Assembly: GCA_003508835.1 (NCBI GenBank)
Contig: PUFA01000068.1
Span: 6,324,001-6,388,000 of the forward strand
Length of the DNA stretch: 64,000 nucleotides
Direction of reading: 5' to 3'
Source: Eonycteris spelaea
Taxonomy: Eukaryota > Chordata > Mammalia > Chiroptera > Pteropodidae
A program made the translations under genes and the position numbers. Shown in pieces: positions 12,301-24,125 of this stretch. The first letter of the stretch is position 1; each line of letters begins with the position of its first letter. The notes under the pieces are model-generated. The model had not been told where the DNA came from and searched no databases. It was given only the letters and a program-made list of their open reading frames with translations.

Positions 12301-13555
12301 TAAGAGAGGTTTCTTTTTCTTTCTTTTTCTTTTTCTTTTTCCCAAAAGAACTATGGAAAACTGAGTCTACCATAATTGCTCATTTGGAATCCCTCTCATG
12401 GGACATAGTACTAGTGTGTTGGGGTATTCTCCCACATGGCACAACAGCACACTGCATACTTGCACAGTCTTAAATGGTTCAGTGATTCAACTATAAGAGC
12501 GCCTCAACAAAGTGGTACCCAGTGGATGCCTAGCAACAGAGCAACAGTGACATCTTAAAGAGAAGATTGGTTATGAGCTCATGTGAGAAATCCACTGAAA
12601 AGTCTGAGAAAAGCGAGGATTCTAAAAAGGCTGAGATTCTGTATGGGTAGGTAGGAAAGAGCCATGGGGATTTTTGTTCTTATTTTTAATATTATTCCTT
12701 TTGTATCTTTCATTTTGTTATTTTCATTGTTTTCTCAAGACCCTTCTCTCGCAATTACAACTGTTGATTCAACCAAAAAGCTTTGAGAACCATGAGAGAT
12801 GTAAGCTTCTTTCTTACTTTGCTATATTTAACTTCCAACCAATGATAAAACAAAGGCCACTTAAAATAATGCCATATCTCCATTAATGAAGGAATGCTTG
12901 CTTGACTCACAAGAGCACAAATTCTCAGAAATGGGTTTGTTTGGAGAATGGAGAAGCACTGCTTTTCCAGGTGCATAATCAGCTAAAATTACACAAGCCT
13001 TACAAGGACCTCTAAAGAGTTGAAATGTGCAGTACATTGTGGTCATCTGAGTTAGAAAGCTAGCAAGAGAGGAAGTATATTTTAATGAAATGTAACAAAC
13101 ATATTGAAATGACCGTATGCAAAATGGTTCACATACTGAGCTTAACCATTCCTCATGTGTCAGGAGTGGAAAAGCTCAAAATCAGCATCTTCCAAAGGAG
13201 GTTCTTAAAAAGCTTTGCCCTGAGAAATGTTACCTAGAGCAGGATCTTAATAATTTTCAGAACAAACTCTAAATCTGCCACTAGCTTAGAAAGTCACAAG
13301 TCCCATTAGCCAAAGAAAAACTCTGATATATTCTACAGTGAACTAGGAAATAAAACAATCAAGACAAATCCCAGATTGATGTTTTTGTTGTTGTTGTTTA
13401 ACCTATTTAGGTTAAGTGTTTGCCTCACCTATTTAGACAGGGCCTCTTTTTAATATCCCATAAAACTAATGTTCTGACAAGCATACTTTACAAAACTTTA
13501 CATTAATAGCTCAATTTCATATTACATTATTATTTACCAAGTACCTTTTTTCAAT
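12301..13555. other. Unassigned DNA
   Basis: No gene or named repeat is seen. The frames at 12270-12473, 12674-12886 and 12755-12976 overlap on both strands and have no recognisable domain. Confidence 0.4.
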
Positions 13556-13800
13556 GCCTGGTTGATCATTTTTCAAAATTGAGAGCCTCGCCTTCTCCAT
13601 GAAGCTTTGGTGGATACTTATGGGAAAGCTGGACATTCTCTCCTCTGCACTCCTACTATCCCCAATATATTATTTAACTATAGATTCTATAACAATTTAT
13701 TATACTTACTGATTTCCATTTATTATCATGACCATGTTTAATATATTTGTTTCCCCTTTTATAATAATTGATTCAGACTTGGATTAAGGGACATATTTTT
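13556..13800 (+). repeat. L2 fragment, + strand
   Basis: 'agcctcgccttctccatgaa', 'tctcctctgcactcctacta' and 'acaatttattatacttactg' reproduce the L2 region that reads 'caccttctccatgaagcc' and later 'gcacttatcac'. Confidence 0.5.
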
Positions 13801-13817
13801 TATTGTATCAGTGAGAA

Positions 13818-13862
13818 GTGTGTGTGTATGTGTGTGTGTGCATGTATGTATGTGTGGAGGGG
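13818..13862. repeat. (TG)n microsatellite
   Basis: Alternating TG with interspersed TATG. Such purine-pyrimidine alternation can adopt Z-DNA and is usually length-polymorphic. Confidence 0.85.
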
Positions 13863-13914
13863 TGTGTAGTAGGGAGGGTTGGCTGAAAATTGAATCCAAC
13901 ACATTTGTTACAAT

Positions 13915-14095
13915 AAAACAGTTGAGTGTAAACCTTGGAACTACAGTATTTGTTTAAATCCAACTCCACCTGTTACGAGTCATGAAAGTTGGCTGGCAGC
14001 CTCTTTGTACCTCAGTGTATGTCTACAAAATAGAGATAATAATAACCAACACCTGCCAGGCATTTACTACCTGTATCCCCTAGATATGCCTTTCT
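13915..14095 (+). repeat. MIR SINE, + strand
   Basis: 'tttaaatccaactccacctg', 'ctctttgtacctcagtgtat', 'ctacaaaatagagataataa' and 'accaacacctgccaggcatt' match consecutive MIR segments. Confidence 0.65.
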
Positions 14096-14384
14096 CAATG
14101 TTTAAGAAGGTACTGCCTAATTGTGTCTGAAAAAAAAAAATGCTACACTTTCTGTATCACCAGGTGGGAGAGGGGTTATGCAAGTAAAATGAACCACAGG
14201 TTTTGTTCGCTGAGTCACGAGTCTCTTGATGAGAGCAGCATATATATTTATGAGTATGAGACAAAAACTGTGAAAAATCCTGATTGCTCTATTAAGGGAC
14301 TATAATAGAATATGAGCTGAATGTTTCTCTCTATGGGAAATAAAGGAATTACAATAATTAAGGCCATATATGCTTGCTAGATGT

Positions 14385-14585
14385 ATAACACATATTATCA
14401 CATTTCACTTAGTTCTCTCAATAACAGGAAAGACTGGTTTCATACTCCCATTCTATAGAGGAAAGTAGTCTCAAGAAACTGAGACTGGGGAAGTTGGCTA
14501 GTCAAAGTAATAAAGTATAGGGCAGGGTTGTAGACAGAGCCTATCGATTCTAAAATCTGCTTGTTCCAGTATGTCATACTCCTTA
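14385..14585 (-). repeat. MIR SINE, - strand
   Basis: Reverse-complement MIR wording: 'tcccattctatagagga', 'tctcaagaaactgagactgg', 'agttggctagtcaaagta' and the 'gtagacagagcctatcgatt' box B side. Confidence 0.6.
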
Positions 14586-14809
14586 CCCATTAACTTTGCT
14601 GAGTCAAGAAGACAAATCCACAAGAAAGAATTAGAGGGCATATGAGAACTTGTATGGGTCAGGTTCTGTTTCCTACACTGTGTGTTTAAGTGTTTTTAAA
14701 CGCACAATAAATGTCCGTTCTTTTCTTTCTCCTAGGGTGCATGGATTAAGGCGTTTTTGTAACATTCCTTTTTGTAACCTTTTTGTAACTCTTTGCTAAA
14801 ACTTCCCCT

Positions 14810-14990
14810 GTGCTACTGAGACACCTGGAATACTACTAGCTTCTGAATCTACTGAAGCCCAACTCAGTCATATGTTAGTATGTGATTTGGGATAGCTATG
14901 TACCCTTCCTAAGGATCTGTTGCCCATCTGTAAAGTGAAATAATACATATATAAAGTTGTAAAAATTAAATTACGTTCATAGCTTACATT
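14810..14990 (+). repeat. MIR SINE, + strand
   Basis: 'tgatttgggatagctatgta', 'ctgttgcccatctgtaaagt' and 'gaaataatacatatataaag' follow the MIR core order. Confidence 0.5.
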
Positions 14991-15164
14991 CATTTATCCT
15001 TCCTCTAAATGCTAGCTACATGCTATTATCCAAACTAGGAGTACTTAGATTTTTATTATTCCACTTGTCTTTGTTCCAGTTCCCAAATCCAGGTCAAACA
15101 CCCTGAAATCAGGGAGCAAATTTTAAACCTCTGTGTTATTCCCCACAGGGTTTAGCTGGTACAG

Positions 15165-15760
15165 AAAGAGCCCTGCACACTTGCTAAGCTTAATTAATTA
15201 ATTTTGATGATACAAAAGCCTTTGATATAATCTGAATTCTCCCAGTTTGAATTCATCAAACCATCTGATGCTTCCAGATTCTGGGACCCATATGAACCCA
15301 AAGTATTTCAATGTGTAACTGTATCTGTTTCATCTGATACCCATTTTAGAAAATATTTTGACAGTTTCCCAGTGTGAAGAAAAAGGATTTTTGTTTAATT
15401 AATGAAGCTTTTCTCAGGTCCAGATTTTAGTCTTTTAATGCAGTTTCAGCTGTAGAAAGATACTATTAAAATGCTTTAGCTATTGACTAATACATAATTA
15501 TTCTCTGTCTGAAGTAAATCACATTTTTAATGAAGATCAATCCTTTACTTTCATAGCAGGAAATCCTTCAGCTTAGTAATATATCAATGATCTGTGCTTA
15601 TTTTCCATTTCTCTTTGTATTTTTTTAAATGGGAGATTTGCAGTGGGTTGCATTACAGAAAATAAATTAGGTAAGCTTGTGCCTATCTAGAGTGTTAGGG
15701 TGAGGTATGCAATATAGTTAATTAAATGTAACCAGACTACTCTCTTCACCAAATATGCTA
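15165..15760. promoter_or_regulatory. Possible conserved non-coding stretch rich in TAAT cores
   Basis: No repeat family is recognised. The stretch has repeated homeodomain-type cores: 'taattaattaatttt' near 15190, 'gtttaattaatgaag' near 15393, 'taattatt' near 15495, 'tttttaatga' near 15524 and 'gttaattaaatg' near 15717. This is only compositional evidence, and AT-rich DNA gives such motifs by chance. Confidence 0.2.
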
Positions 15761-16627
15761 AGGTTATAGATACATCAACTTTCAGTCAAATGGATCATGA
15801 AAATAGTAATCTGATTATTTGATATACCTGAATTTATCTAAAGTGTAGATTTAGTTAAAGCAACAGAAATCTCAAATAGTTAGGAGGAAAATAAATATTC
15901 AGTAATAATCAAAACTAAATATACTCTAAGGTAATTTCTCTTTAAATATTCCATGTACCAAGGATTTTTTAAAAATATGCATTATACCACAAATAAGAGA
16001 ATTTTGGATCCAGTTTTGTAGGTTTTTAATGATTTGTAATGAAAGTGACAAAAATTTTACTTTCAGTTATGTGCTGAAGCCAGTTGTGTCCATCTCTTCC
16101 CAAGTATGCATTTAGTGATATCTAGTTGATAGTCTGAAATCAGCCATGCTAAGAGCATTTACTCTATTTGGTAAGTAAGCACATTATCGTCTACAAAAAT
16201 TCAGAATGGCGATACAACAGGATACAAGGTTCAAATGTCCTAAATCCCATGAAATTTATCTTCCAATGGTGGAAGTAGGCCTTAAATAAGCCATGCAAAT
16301 GAGATACACAGTCGTTGCCCCTTATCCATGATTTTCTTTTCTGCAGTTTTAGTTATTCACTCTTAACCAGAATCCTCAAGTATTTAATGGAGAATTCCAG
16401 AATAAACAATTCATAATCTTAAAATTGTGGCTGTTCTGAGTGGTGTGATCAATACTCTTAGGCAGTCGGTCCTGCTTTGCCCTGCTCGGGATGTTACTCA
16501 CCCTTTGTCCAGTGTCTCCACACTGTACACGCCCTGCAGGCCTGTTAATCACATAGTAGCCATCATGGGTATCTGATCAACTGTCCATAGTATCCCAGTG
16601 TGCAACTAACCCTCATTTTACTCAATA

Positions 16628-16765
16628 ATGGCCCCAAAGGACAAGAGTAATGATGCCGGTAATTCAGATATGCTAAAGAGAAGACTTAAAGTGCTTCCTT
16701 TAAGTGAAAAGGTGAGTACAGAACAAGATATTTTGAAAGAGAGAACACCTTCACATAACTTTTAG
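16628..16765 (+). pseudogene. N-terminal stub of a pogo/Tigger transposase
   Basis: A 45-codon frame starting MAPKDKSNDAGNSDM and containing LKVLPLSEKV corresponds to the N-terminal lead-in to the CENP-B-like helix-turn-helix DNA-binding domain of Tigger transposases. It ends at a TAG shortly after the point where the internal deletion of the parent element joins 5' and 3' parts. The DNA-binding domain is incomplete and the DDE domain is absent, so no activity is expected. Confidence 0.7.
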
Positions 16766-16780
16766 TACAGTATATTGTTA

Positions 16781-17431
16781 CATAGTCATATGCTTTATAA
16801 TGACATTTTAGTCAATGCTGGATCACGTATATGATGGTGGTCCACAAGATTAGAATAGAGCTGAACATTTTCTAGCACCTTGTAGCGTGCTCAACTTCCC
16901 ATCTTCATACTGTGGGCAGGACCTAGGGTGTGGTTTCGATGTGACCTAGTGTCCTCCTAAGTGCCATCTCGGTGGAGAGTGGAACTCATTATCCTTTCCT
17001 TCTCTCCCACCACCGCCTCCTCCTCATTCTCCCAGTCCTCCTCCTCCTTCCATGCATTTATCCCTCCTCCACTGCATCGGAAGCTCATTGGCCCTTATGG
17101 CCAGAAGACACGCAGTCCTACCCCCAGGGCCTCTGACACCTGTTTTGGGAAACCAGTCTCATTGCTCAACTCATTACTAATGTATTTATGGTGATGTTGG
17201 TGTAAACAAACCTACTGTACCAGCAGCCACATAAAATTACTGTACTTACCATTATGTTACAGTTGCCGCAGTATTCAGTGCAGAAACATGCTGTAGAGCC
17301 TAGGAGAAATAGGCTATACATTTTGCCTGGGTGTGTAGTAGGCTATACCATCTAGGATTGTATAAGGGCAATCTTTGAGGAAATTGCCTAATGACGAAAT
17401 TGTATCTCTATGGTTAAGTGGTACATGACTG
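16781..17431. mobile_element. Second Tigger-type DNA transposon nested in the first
   Basis: Left end 'catagtcatatgctttataa' and right end 'gttaagtggtacatgactg' are mutually inverted and flanked by TA on both sides (16779-16780 and 17432-17433). Removing 16781-17431 plus one TA restores the outer element's sequence. Internal blocks 'gatggtggtccacaagatta', 'tggtgtaaacaaacctactg' and 'gtagtaggctataccatcta' match a distinct Tigger-derived family. A CT-rich middle part (about 16990-17080) gives a chance frame. The insertion must post-date the outer element. Confidence 0.85.
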
Positions 17432-17641
17432 TAATTGTTCTATTTTATTAACAGAACATTTATTTTATTAAAAATCATAACTATTTTAGTGACTGCGCCT
17501 AATTTATAAATTAAACTTTATCATAATTATGTATGTATAGGAAAAGACATAGTATATATAGAATTTGCTACTAACTGTGATTTCAGTATCCATTGAAGGT
17601 CTTAGAACATATCCCATGTGGATAATAGGGGGACTACTGTA

Positions 17642-17889
17642 ATATTAATCTATGAAAAGATATTTAAGAAAAGAATATAGTAAAATTACAAATAAATACA
17701 GATATATATATATTTTAATTACAGTTTTAGTTTGGGGGGAGAGGGTATTTGGACAGGTTATTCTGTTAACACTAAACTGAAATGATGACCAGGCCCTAGT
17801 TTGATGAATCCCAGGTAAATAGAAATTTTCCACCAGAAGTTCTATGATATTACTTAGGGAGAAGGCAAAAGTAGCTATCTTCATAATAA
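17642..17889. other. Unassigned spacer
   Basis: Nothing recognisable between the Tigger pair and the next L1 pieces. Confidence 0.4.
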
Positions 17890-17900
17890 AGAAAGCATGT

Positions 17901-18057
17901 CAAACGGTAGAGGGAATGCAGCTAACATTAATAAGATGGTTAGGTGGAGGGCCAGGGGAGGAAGGAACAATTCAGGGGATTATTTTATGAACTGTATAGA
18001 TGTCTAACCAATGTACTGTACATTTGAAACTAATTTAAATAAATAAATTTTTAAAAA
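17901..18057 (+). mobile_element. Short 5'-truncated L1 3' end
   Basis: 'ggattattttatgaactgta', 'gatgtctaaccaatgtactg' and 'catttgaaactaatttaaat' are the terminal part of a laurasiatherian-type L1 3' UTR, followed by an A-rich tail. 'agaaagcatgt' (17890-17900) and 'agaagcatgt' (18058-18067) flank it and look like a target-site duplication. Confidence 0.6.
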
Positions 18058-18067
18058 AGAAGCATGT

Positions 18068-18545
18068 TGACATTATCAAGATAACTACTAAAAGCATAGT
18101 AAACAAGTATTTACCTTCTAAACAAAGAGAACAATGGAATAATTAAATTGTCTAAAGAAGGCAAGGAAAGAGAAAAAAACAACAAATGCTACACAGAAGA
18201 GAAAAATACACTAACACATAGTTTTAAATCTATACTTATCAATAACCATATTAAATATAAATGCCCACTTGCATGTTCCAATTAAAAATAATTGCCAAAT
18301 TGATTTAAAAACTAACTATGTGCTTTAAAAACTCATATAAAAATAAGTATATACATGGTTTGAAAGTAAAAGGATAGAAAAAAATACACTAAACTAATAC
18401 TACCAACTGAAAGAGTGTAGACCTATCATTATAGAATGAAGTAGACTTTAAGAGAAAAAACTACAAGAGATAAATACAGATTATATGTTCATGTATATGT
18501 ATATGTATACAGATTATACATAAGTATAATCATGTGATGTTTAAA
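18068..18545 (+). mobile_element. Ancient L1 fragment, ORF2 endonuclease region
   Basis: 'aataaccatattaaatataa', 'ggtttgaaagtaaaaggata' and 'gaatgaagtagactttaaga' follow the order of the L1 ORF2 endonuclease coding region. Everything is out of frame and old. Confidence 0.55.
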
Positions 18546-19889
18546 ATATATCTAATAAAATTTAAATATGACAATAAATTGATAACCATCAAGTTATTTT
18601 ATAAATCTGTATACAAGTTCTTTTTCTCTTTGAGATTATATACCATTCCTCTTCCTCAGAATCATATCCTGATGTAATACATTTTTATACTTAAATATTT
18701 TTATCTCTCTAAGTCATTCTATCATACTTCTACAACAGGTGTGTAATTAAAAATGTTTTATTTTATGCACTTTTTATAATTTAAAAAGTATTTTAGAGTA
18801 CATTATAGTTATATTAGTGGCACAATATAGAGCCAAACAAATGAAATTCTGGTAATTATTAACAGAATAATTTAAATTTTATTGAAAATTGTGTTAATTT
18901 TTAATTTGAAAATTTGGGTGAATTATGGAACTTTGATTAAAGGAGACTTCTGTGGTACCAATATTTTTTATCTATGTTTATGACACTCTAGACTAGTTTT
19001 TGTTTTTTTTTTTTGTTTTTTTTCATTTCTGGGCAGTATACTATGGCAACTCTAGAGGTTTTGTGTTATATACTTTTCTTTTGTAGTATAAGAGGAGGAT
19101 AATTTTTAAAAAGGATGTAGAAAATAGAATTACTGTTAAGTTCTCAGGCAGGCCAATCGAGGACCTGAAAATCAGGTTCCCTGGGATACATTAATGTACC
19201 ACCAAGATGCATATGTCTAGTTTTGAGACCACTGATCTAAACCAATGCATCTGATAGTTTAATTCCCTCTTACACATCCCGAACAGATGTCAGTGACTCT
19301 ACATATGCACATTGTACTTCCACTGGCTATTAGAGAATTAGAATTTTACATTATTTATAGCCAGAAATATTAAATTAATATATTGAATAAATTCAATATA
19401 CATTAATTGAATTAAATTAGCATTATAGAATATTTGCAACAACCTCTGGTGAAAAAAAAAACATTTCATTAAAAATGTTAGGTGGTAACATTTTAAATCC
19501 AAAACATTGTATAGAAACTAACATTAAATTAAAAAAATTTTAAACAACACTTAGTATTGACTAGGAATGAGTCAGTCTCTGAAGCACAGGGACAAAACAA
19601 ACAGCAGATGGTGATTTGAGCCAGCCACCCACTCTCCCCACAGGCCCTTTTAAAATCACAGCAGCTCCTTCTTAGATTCCATGTTCTGGGAGTGATTCTG
19701 CTGCTTTAGAGATATGTTCCTGATTCAGTCAACCCTGCCAAAATTAAGATCAGAGGAAAAGAACAGAGAAATATAGGATGAGTTAGGGAAATTAATCTTG
19801 AAAGATTATTTAGCCATACTTCTGTATCCCCTTTACTTCTCCATATCCATGCTTTGCCTTGTTTATCTAATTTCCTAACTGTTCCATAA
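18546..19889. other. Unassigned AT-rich DNA
   Basis: No gene recognised. A T-rich run lies at about 19000-19023. A stem-loop of about 36 bp with 'atattgaat' and 'attcaatat' arms is centred near 19389. 'gttttgagaccactgatcta' near 19222 resembles the end of a hAT element, but the rest does not follow. Confidence 0.4.
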
Positions 19890-20370
19890 TCTAATTTGGT
19901 GAATCCCACATCTTTTGGTGTTCTCTACTCTTCTGCTTACTTTACTCTGAACTTTCTCACCTTTCTACACAATGTTGCCTGCTATTCCCACATAGAAATA
20001 GATCTTCTGGAATTCCTCTCTCTAAATAGGATTGATTAATGCATTTCAACTCCACCTTCCATTGAATCCATTCCAGGAAGCTAGATTAGATAATCAAGGA
20101 GATGAGGCCAAGCCAGGAAGTTAAATGATTTCTGATTCACTAAATCATCAGCTGAATGGTCTTTCTGCAACCCCTCTCTCACCTTTTTCTTTTTCTCTTT
20201 TTTATCTTTTGCCTATAAATCTTAATTTTCTACAATTGCTTATATGAGGAAAGCCAAGGAAAGCCAAGTTCATTGTGTGTCATTGAATAAAGACTGTTCA
20301 GCTTTCATGAAGGCCTAATTGCTAAATCACTCCATTCTTTTCTGAGATAAATTAATTCTTTCACAAATAC
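19890..20370 (+). other. Possible solo LTR of unknown family
   Basis: A pyrimidine-rich stretch (20170-20210) leads to a TATA-like 'gcctataaatctt' near 20211, followed about 70 bp later by 'cattgaataaagactgttca', an arrangement resembling the U3-R-U5 promoter and polyadenylation signals of an LTR. I could not name the family or find matching TG...CA ends, so this is weak. Confidence 0.2.
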
Positions 20371-20789
20371 TTATTTGTGTCTCTGTGTTAATATTTTCAT
20401 TTTCACTGGCTTCAAAGTAAACAGTTCTGTTTTCACAAAATTAATAAGCTCTGATTGGATTCAGACTTAGAGAATTTCCTCCTTTCAGGTTGTATATTCA
20501 AGCAACCCAAATGAAATTGCTTCTTAGTTGACTGGTAAATGTATTTCCTTTGATCAGCCAAGACTACTGATGTGAGTGATAAATATTACATTAACTGTCT
20601 CTTTCCCTTGTGTCTTCACAGCATGATGTTTCAAATAAGAGGCATGTTGTATTGAACCAAATAAATGCATTTGGCTTGAGCTTAGCTCAAAAGCAATCTT
20701 TCTATCAATTGCTCTGTTTTGGTGTCCAAGCGCCTGCTATGTCCCAAGAGCTTGTGTTATTTGTGAAAGTTGCAATAAAATTGTAAACT

Positions 20790-20945
20790 ACATATTATTT
20801 CCCCATTTAACAGATATTGAAACTGAGACTTATTGAGATGAAATACTTGTGCAAAAAAAAGGTCCAATTACTGCTAAGTGTCAGAGCTGAAGCTTTAAAT
20901 TTTGTCTGTTCCACAGTGAGAAGTCAATACCTTCCTACTAAAGAT
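20790..20945 (-). repeat. MIR SINE, - strand
   Basis: 'ccccatttaacagatattga', 'aactgagacttattgagatg' and 'aagtgtcagagctgaagctt' are the reverse complement of a MIR core. Confidence 0.6.
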
Positions 20946-21044
20946 GTACAACTATTTTACATTTATGTTCCACCCCCATATTTATTATTCATTCAATTTG
21001 TGTTTATTATAATACCTTCTTCAGATAATGGTTTAAAAAAACCC

Positions 21045-21105
21045 ATGCAATTGTCTAACCAATGTACTGTATACTTGAAATTAATACTAAAATAAAAACA
21101 TACTA
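21045..21105 (+). mobile_element. L1 3' end stub
   Basis: 'attgtctaaccaatgtactg', 'tatacttgaaattaatac' and an A-rich tail repeat the L1 3' terminal wording seen at 17.99 kb. Confidence 0.5.
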
Positions 21106-23894
21106 AAGTAATGAGAAAGGAAAACATTGTGAAGGCATACATATCAGCCTCTATTTCTTCAATGTGGCTCAGTCATCATGGTGAGAAACCCACATAGTCT
21201 TTGTAAAGGTGCATATCTGAAGCATTTAGAGCAATCCCTTATACATAGTAGTAACTTAGTAAATACAAAGTATTATATAAGTAAATGAATCCTGTTAGTG
21301 ATCTCAGGGAGGCTGATAAATTGTACCCTTTTTCTCTGCCAGGATTCCTGCAGTTTTAGCAATAACATTAAAAATATAAAAGATGAAACTGTAATATTAC
21401 CTGAGTACTGGGCAGATGCCAAGTTTTAGGTCATGGCACTCCCTGATAATGAAGTCTCGGCACATCAGCAAAGAGCACCTGACTTGTCAGAAAACCTTCT
21501 CTAATGTCCATTCACTCACATGAAAGGGAGAATGAGAGAGCTAAGCTGCTTCAATGGGTGTGTGCTTAGGGTAGAGTTTCTTTTTGTAGATATAAAATAG
21601 GTCATTATTGCCCAGGAAATGACAGGGTTGAGCATGGAGAATCAGTTGCTTCTGCTCCCAACTAGAAGGGGCAGAACTCTTGCACATGCCACTGAGCAGA
21701 GGGTCTCTTCACCTTTTATAATTCAGTGAAAGTGGAATATAGGTCAATATTGTTTTCTGAGATTTTCATCAAAAATGTATGCTTTTTTTTTTTTTTTTTT
21801 TTGGTAAGGTAACTCTCTCTACTTCAGCTATTCTGTCTCTCCACTCTCAATTGCTGCTCCTCTCATCTCACCATCATTACCATCCCTCCAATAAAACATC
21901 TGTCTTCTGATGTTACACATTTTGGTATATTGGTATTTATGCTGCACTGGAGGAAAAACAAACCTCATAGTGCAAGAACCCAAGCTTTTCTGAATCAGAA
22001 AGTAGACTAGCAGGAAGAGACAGAGAAAGGTATATCTTTTTTGTTTTTCTTGTTCAGATGGCAACAAAGATATACATAAGCTAATCCCTTATTGACATTG
22101 TCCTGCCACATGTGAAAAGAGCCTGAAACACAAAGAAGATATGTGAGATAATTTATATCATGTAATTATTATGATGATGGGCATGACTTGGGCCAGAAAA
22201 AGGCCTTGCTAAGCACAAGTACTGGATTTCTGGAGGGGATTCCTAGGGGATACATCTCCAATTGAATTTTTGATGTCACCTAGCACAATAAACTATGAGT
22301 GATGCAAACACTACACCTGGCAAACATATACACTTTCTTGAAACAGATTCAGCTTCTTGAGTTTTACTTTCTTTTTAGGAAGATAAAAGAGTTCTCTGAC
22401 TTAGAAAAGAGATGAGGATATATGGTGTACCTTAAGCTAAAAAACTACTTTCACAGAAGCCATAAAGTTCTGAAATTCGGTATTTATTGGTTCTCTCAAT
22501 CCCCCAAGGAAGTGTCCTCCTTTGTTCAGAAAAGATAATGTAGCACCACATGGTTTGTCAGGAAAGAAGAAAAAAAAAAACTTTCTAAAATTCTGGAGAC
22601 AGTAAAATAGTCCAGCAAGACAAGGTTGATTGATTTATAGTTTTGGGAAAAAGGGAGTTTTGCTTAAAAGTTATATACAAATGTCTTATTTTTAAAATAT
22701 CTTCTTTAAAATTAAAAATATCCTCAATGAAATTTGATCTTTCACCTAAGTAATTTCAGTACAGATGGCTTAAAATACCAAATCCCTATTCTGATGTCAT
22801 AGAAAGATTTTTTAATTGAAAAACCTGATTCTAGTCTTGACTTGAACCATTTTCTAGTTATTTCGTCTTGAAAAAAGCCTTTTAAATCCTGTGACTCGGA
22901 TTCCTCCCAAAACTAGAATTATAAATTTTACTTATATCAAGAGTCGTGATGATGTTTCCCTCAATGTAGCAAAAGTGGGTTTATTTGCAATCTGTTTTTA
23001 GATTATGCCAGTAAGAGGTTCACCCAAATGTTTGTTGACTTTTGGGACAAATGCACAAATGAAAGGTTAACATGATTAAATATTTAAGTTTTATAAGGAG
23101 GCTACTAGGTGTTTGACATATATGTGAAGTTATTATGGTCTTTATATAACCAAAAGTTAACTCAATTTGAGGGACATCTGAATGTACTTACTATTGCACA
23201 TGCCTAGATATTCTTTTAGGGCTAATGATGTTATTAGTAATAAAATAGAGATGATAATATTATTAAAATCAATTTTTTTTGCTAATCTGTGTTCTCCTGA
23301 GAGTAATGATCTAAAGGATTTAAAAATAGAATGTAAGCTTTCAAATATTACATAAGTCATCTCAAATGGACTCAGAAGCCAACTAGGAAAGACTCTCACT
23401 CACCAAATATTGGCAATTATAAATACCTTGAAGAATAATAACTGCAGTGGATGAAAGCATATTAATATAAAAAAAGTATGAGTTCAAATTATAGTAAATA
23501 ACATTTATAGAAGATGCTAGAAATTCAAATCACTTTTTGAAAACTAGTAAATAAAGGGACTCACAAATTTATTCTCCTATTAATCTCTGAATAGATGTAT
23601 TAAAGAAGAAATGGCAGAATTGGAATATTGCCATTTCACAAATTTTATAAACTAATACACCTCAGGTTTTGAACATCTAGCTAATATTATAAATAGAAAG
23701 ACTGTCAGGGTTTGTGTGCCACTGGAGCAAAGAACATAAAACCATCTATGAAGAATTCTTGCACACAAGCAAACCAAAAAGCAAAAAGGAATTTGAATTT
23801 GATAGGCTAGTAATTTGGTTCTAACCACCAGGTTACAAGAACTAGAAAGAACGGAGAACCATGTTAAATTACATCACAGTGATGCAGTCAAAAA
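21106..23894. other. Unassigned DNA
   Basis: No gene is seen. There is a 20-bp poly-T run at 21783-21802 and a poly-A run near 22571. 'cccttatacatagtagtaac' near 21238 may be an L2 tail, and 23510-23640 faintly resembles a reverse MIR. The open frames at 21828-22067 and 23157-23399 on the minus strand have no recognisable domain. Confidence 0.4.
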
Positions 23895-24125
23895 ATCTAG
23901 AACTGTATTGTGCTATGTAATAGTCACAAGACACTAGCCATATGTAGCTATTTCAATTTAAACTTAACATTGGAAGATTTAAACAACCCAAACTTATTTC
24001 AGTTCCTAGGCCAAACTGTCACATTTCCTTCAAGACTTCAATTGCCATATGTAGCTGATAGCTATCATATTGCACAGCCTGGAACATTTCTATCATAGCA
24101 AAAATTCTGGTGACTAGTGCTGATT
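23895..24125. mobile_element. hAT-Charlie fragment (MER3-like)
   Basis: 'agacactagccatatgtagc', 'tatttcaatttaaacttaac', 'ccatatgtagctgatagcta' and 'gcacagcctggaacatttct' match a non-autonomous hAT family with the repeated 'tagccacatgtggcta' theme. Family assignment is from memory. Confidence 0.5.

Larger units (their letters stand above)
16309..17639 (+). mobile_element. Tigger-type (Tc1/mariner, pogo) DNA transposon, outer element
   Basis: The left end begins 'cagtcgttgccccttatcca' and the right end finishes 'aatagggggactactg', giving TIRs that start CAGT and end ACTG. The right flank is TA (17640-17641); the left flank at 16307-16308 is CA, probably a mutated TA. Interior blocks such as 'gagaattccagaataaacaa' and 'ggccccaaaggacaagagta' match a non-autonomous MER8-like Tigger derivative that keeps the first codons of the transposase. 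A second Tigger (16781-17431) interrupts it, so the original element was about 680 bp. It is a fossil with no active transposase. Confidence 0.85.

Noticed and set aside
16961..17194. 77-codon + frame with Ser/Pro-rich sequence
   Set aside because: It lies within the inner Tigger and its CT-rich middle; no domain.
19222..19245. End of a MER5-type hAT element
   Set aside because: Only a short phrase ('gttttgagaccactgatc') matches; the rest of the element is not recognisable.
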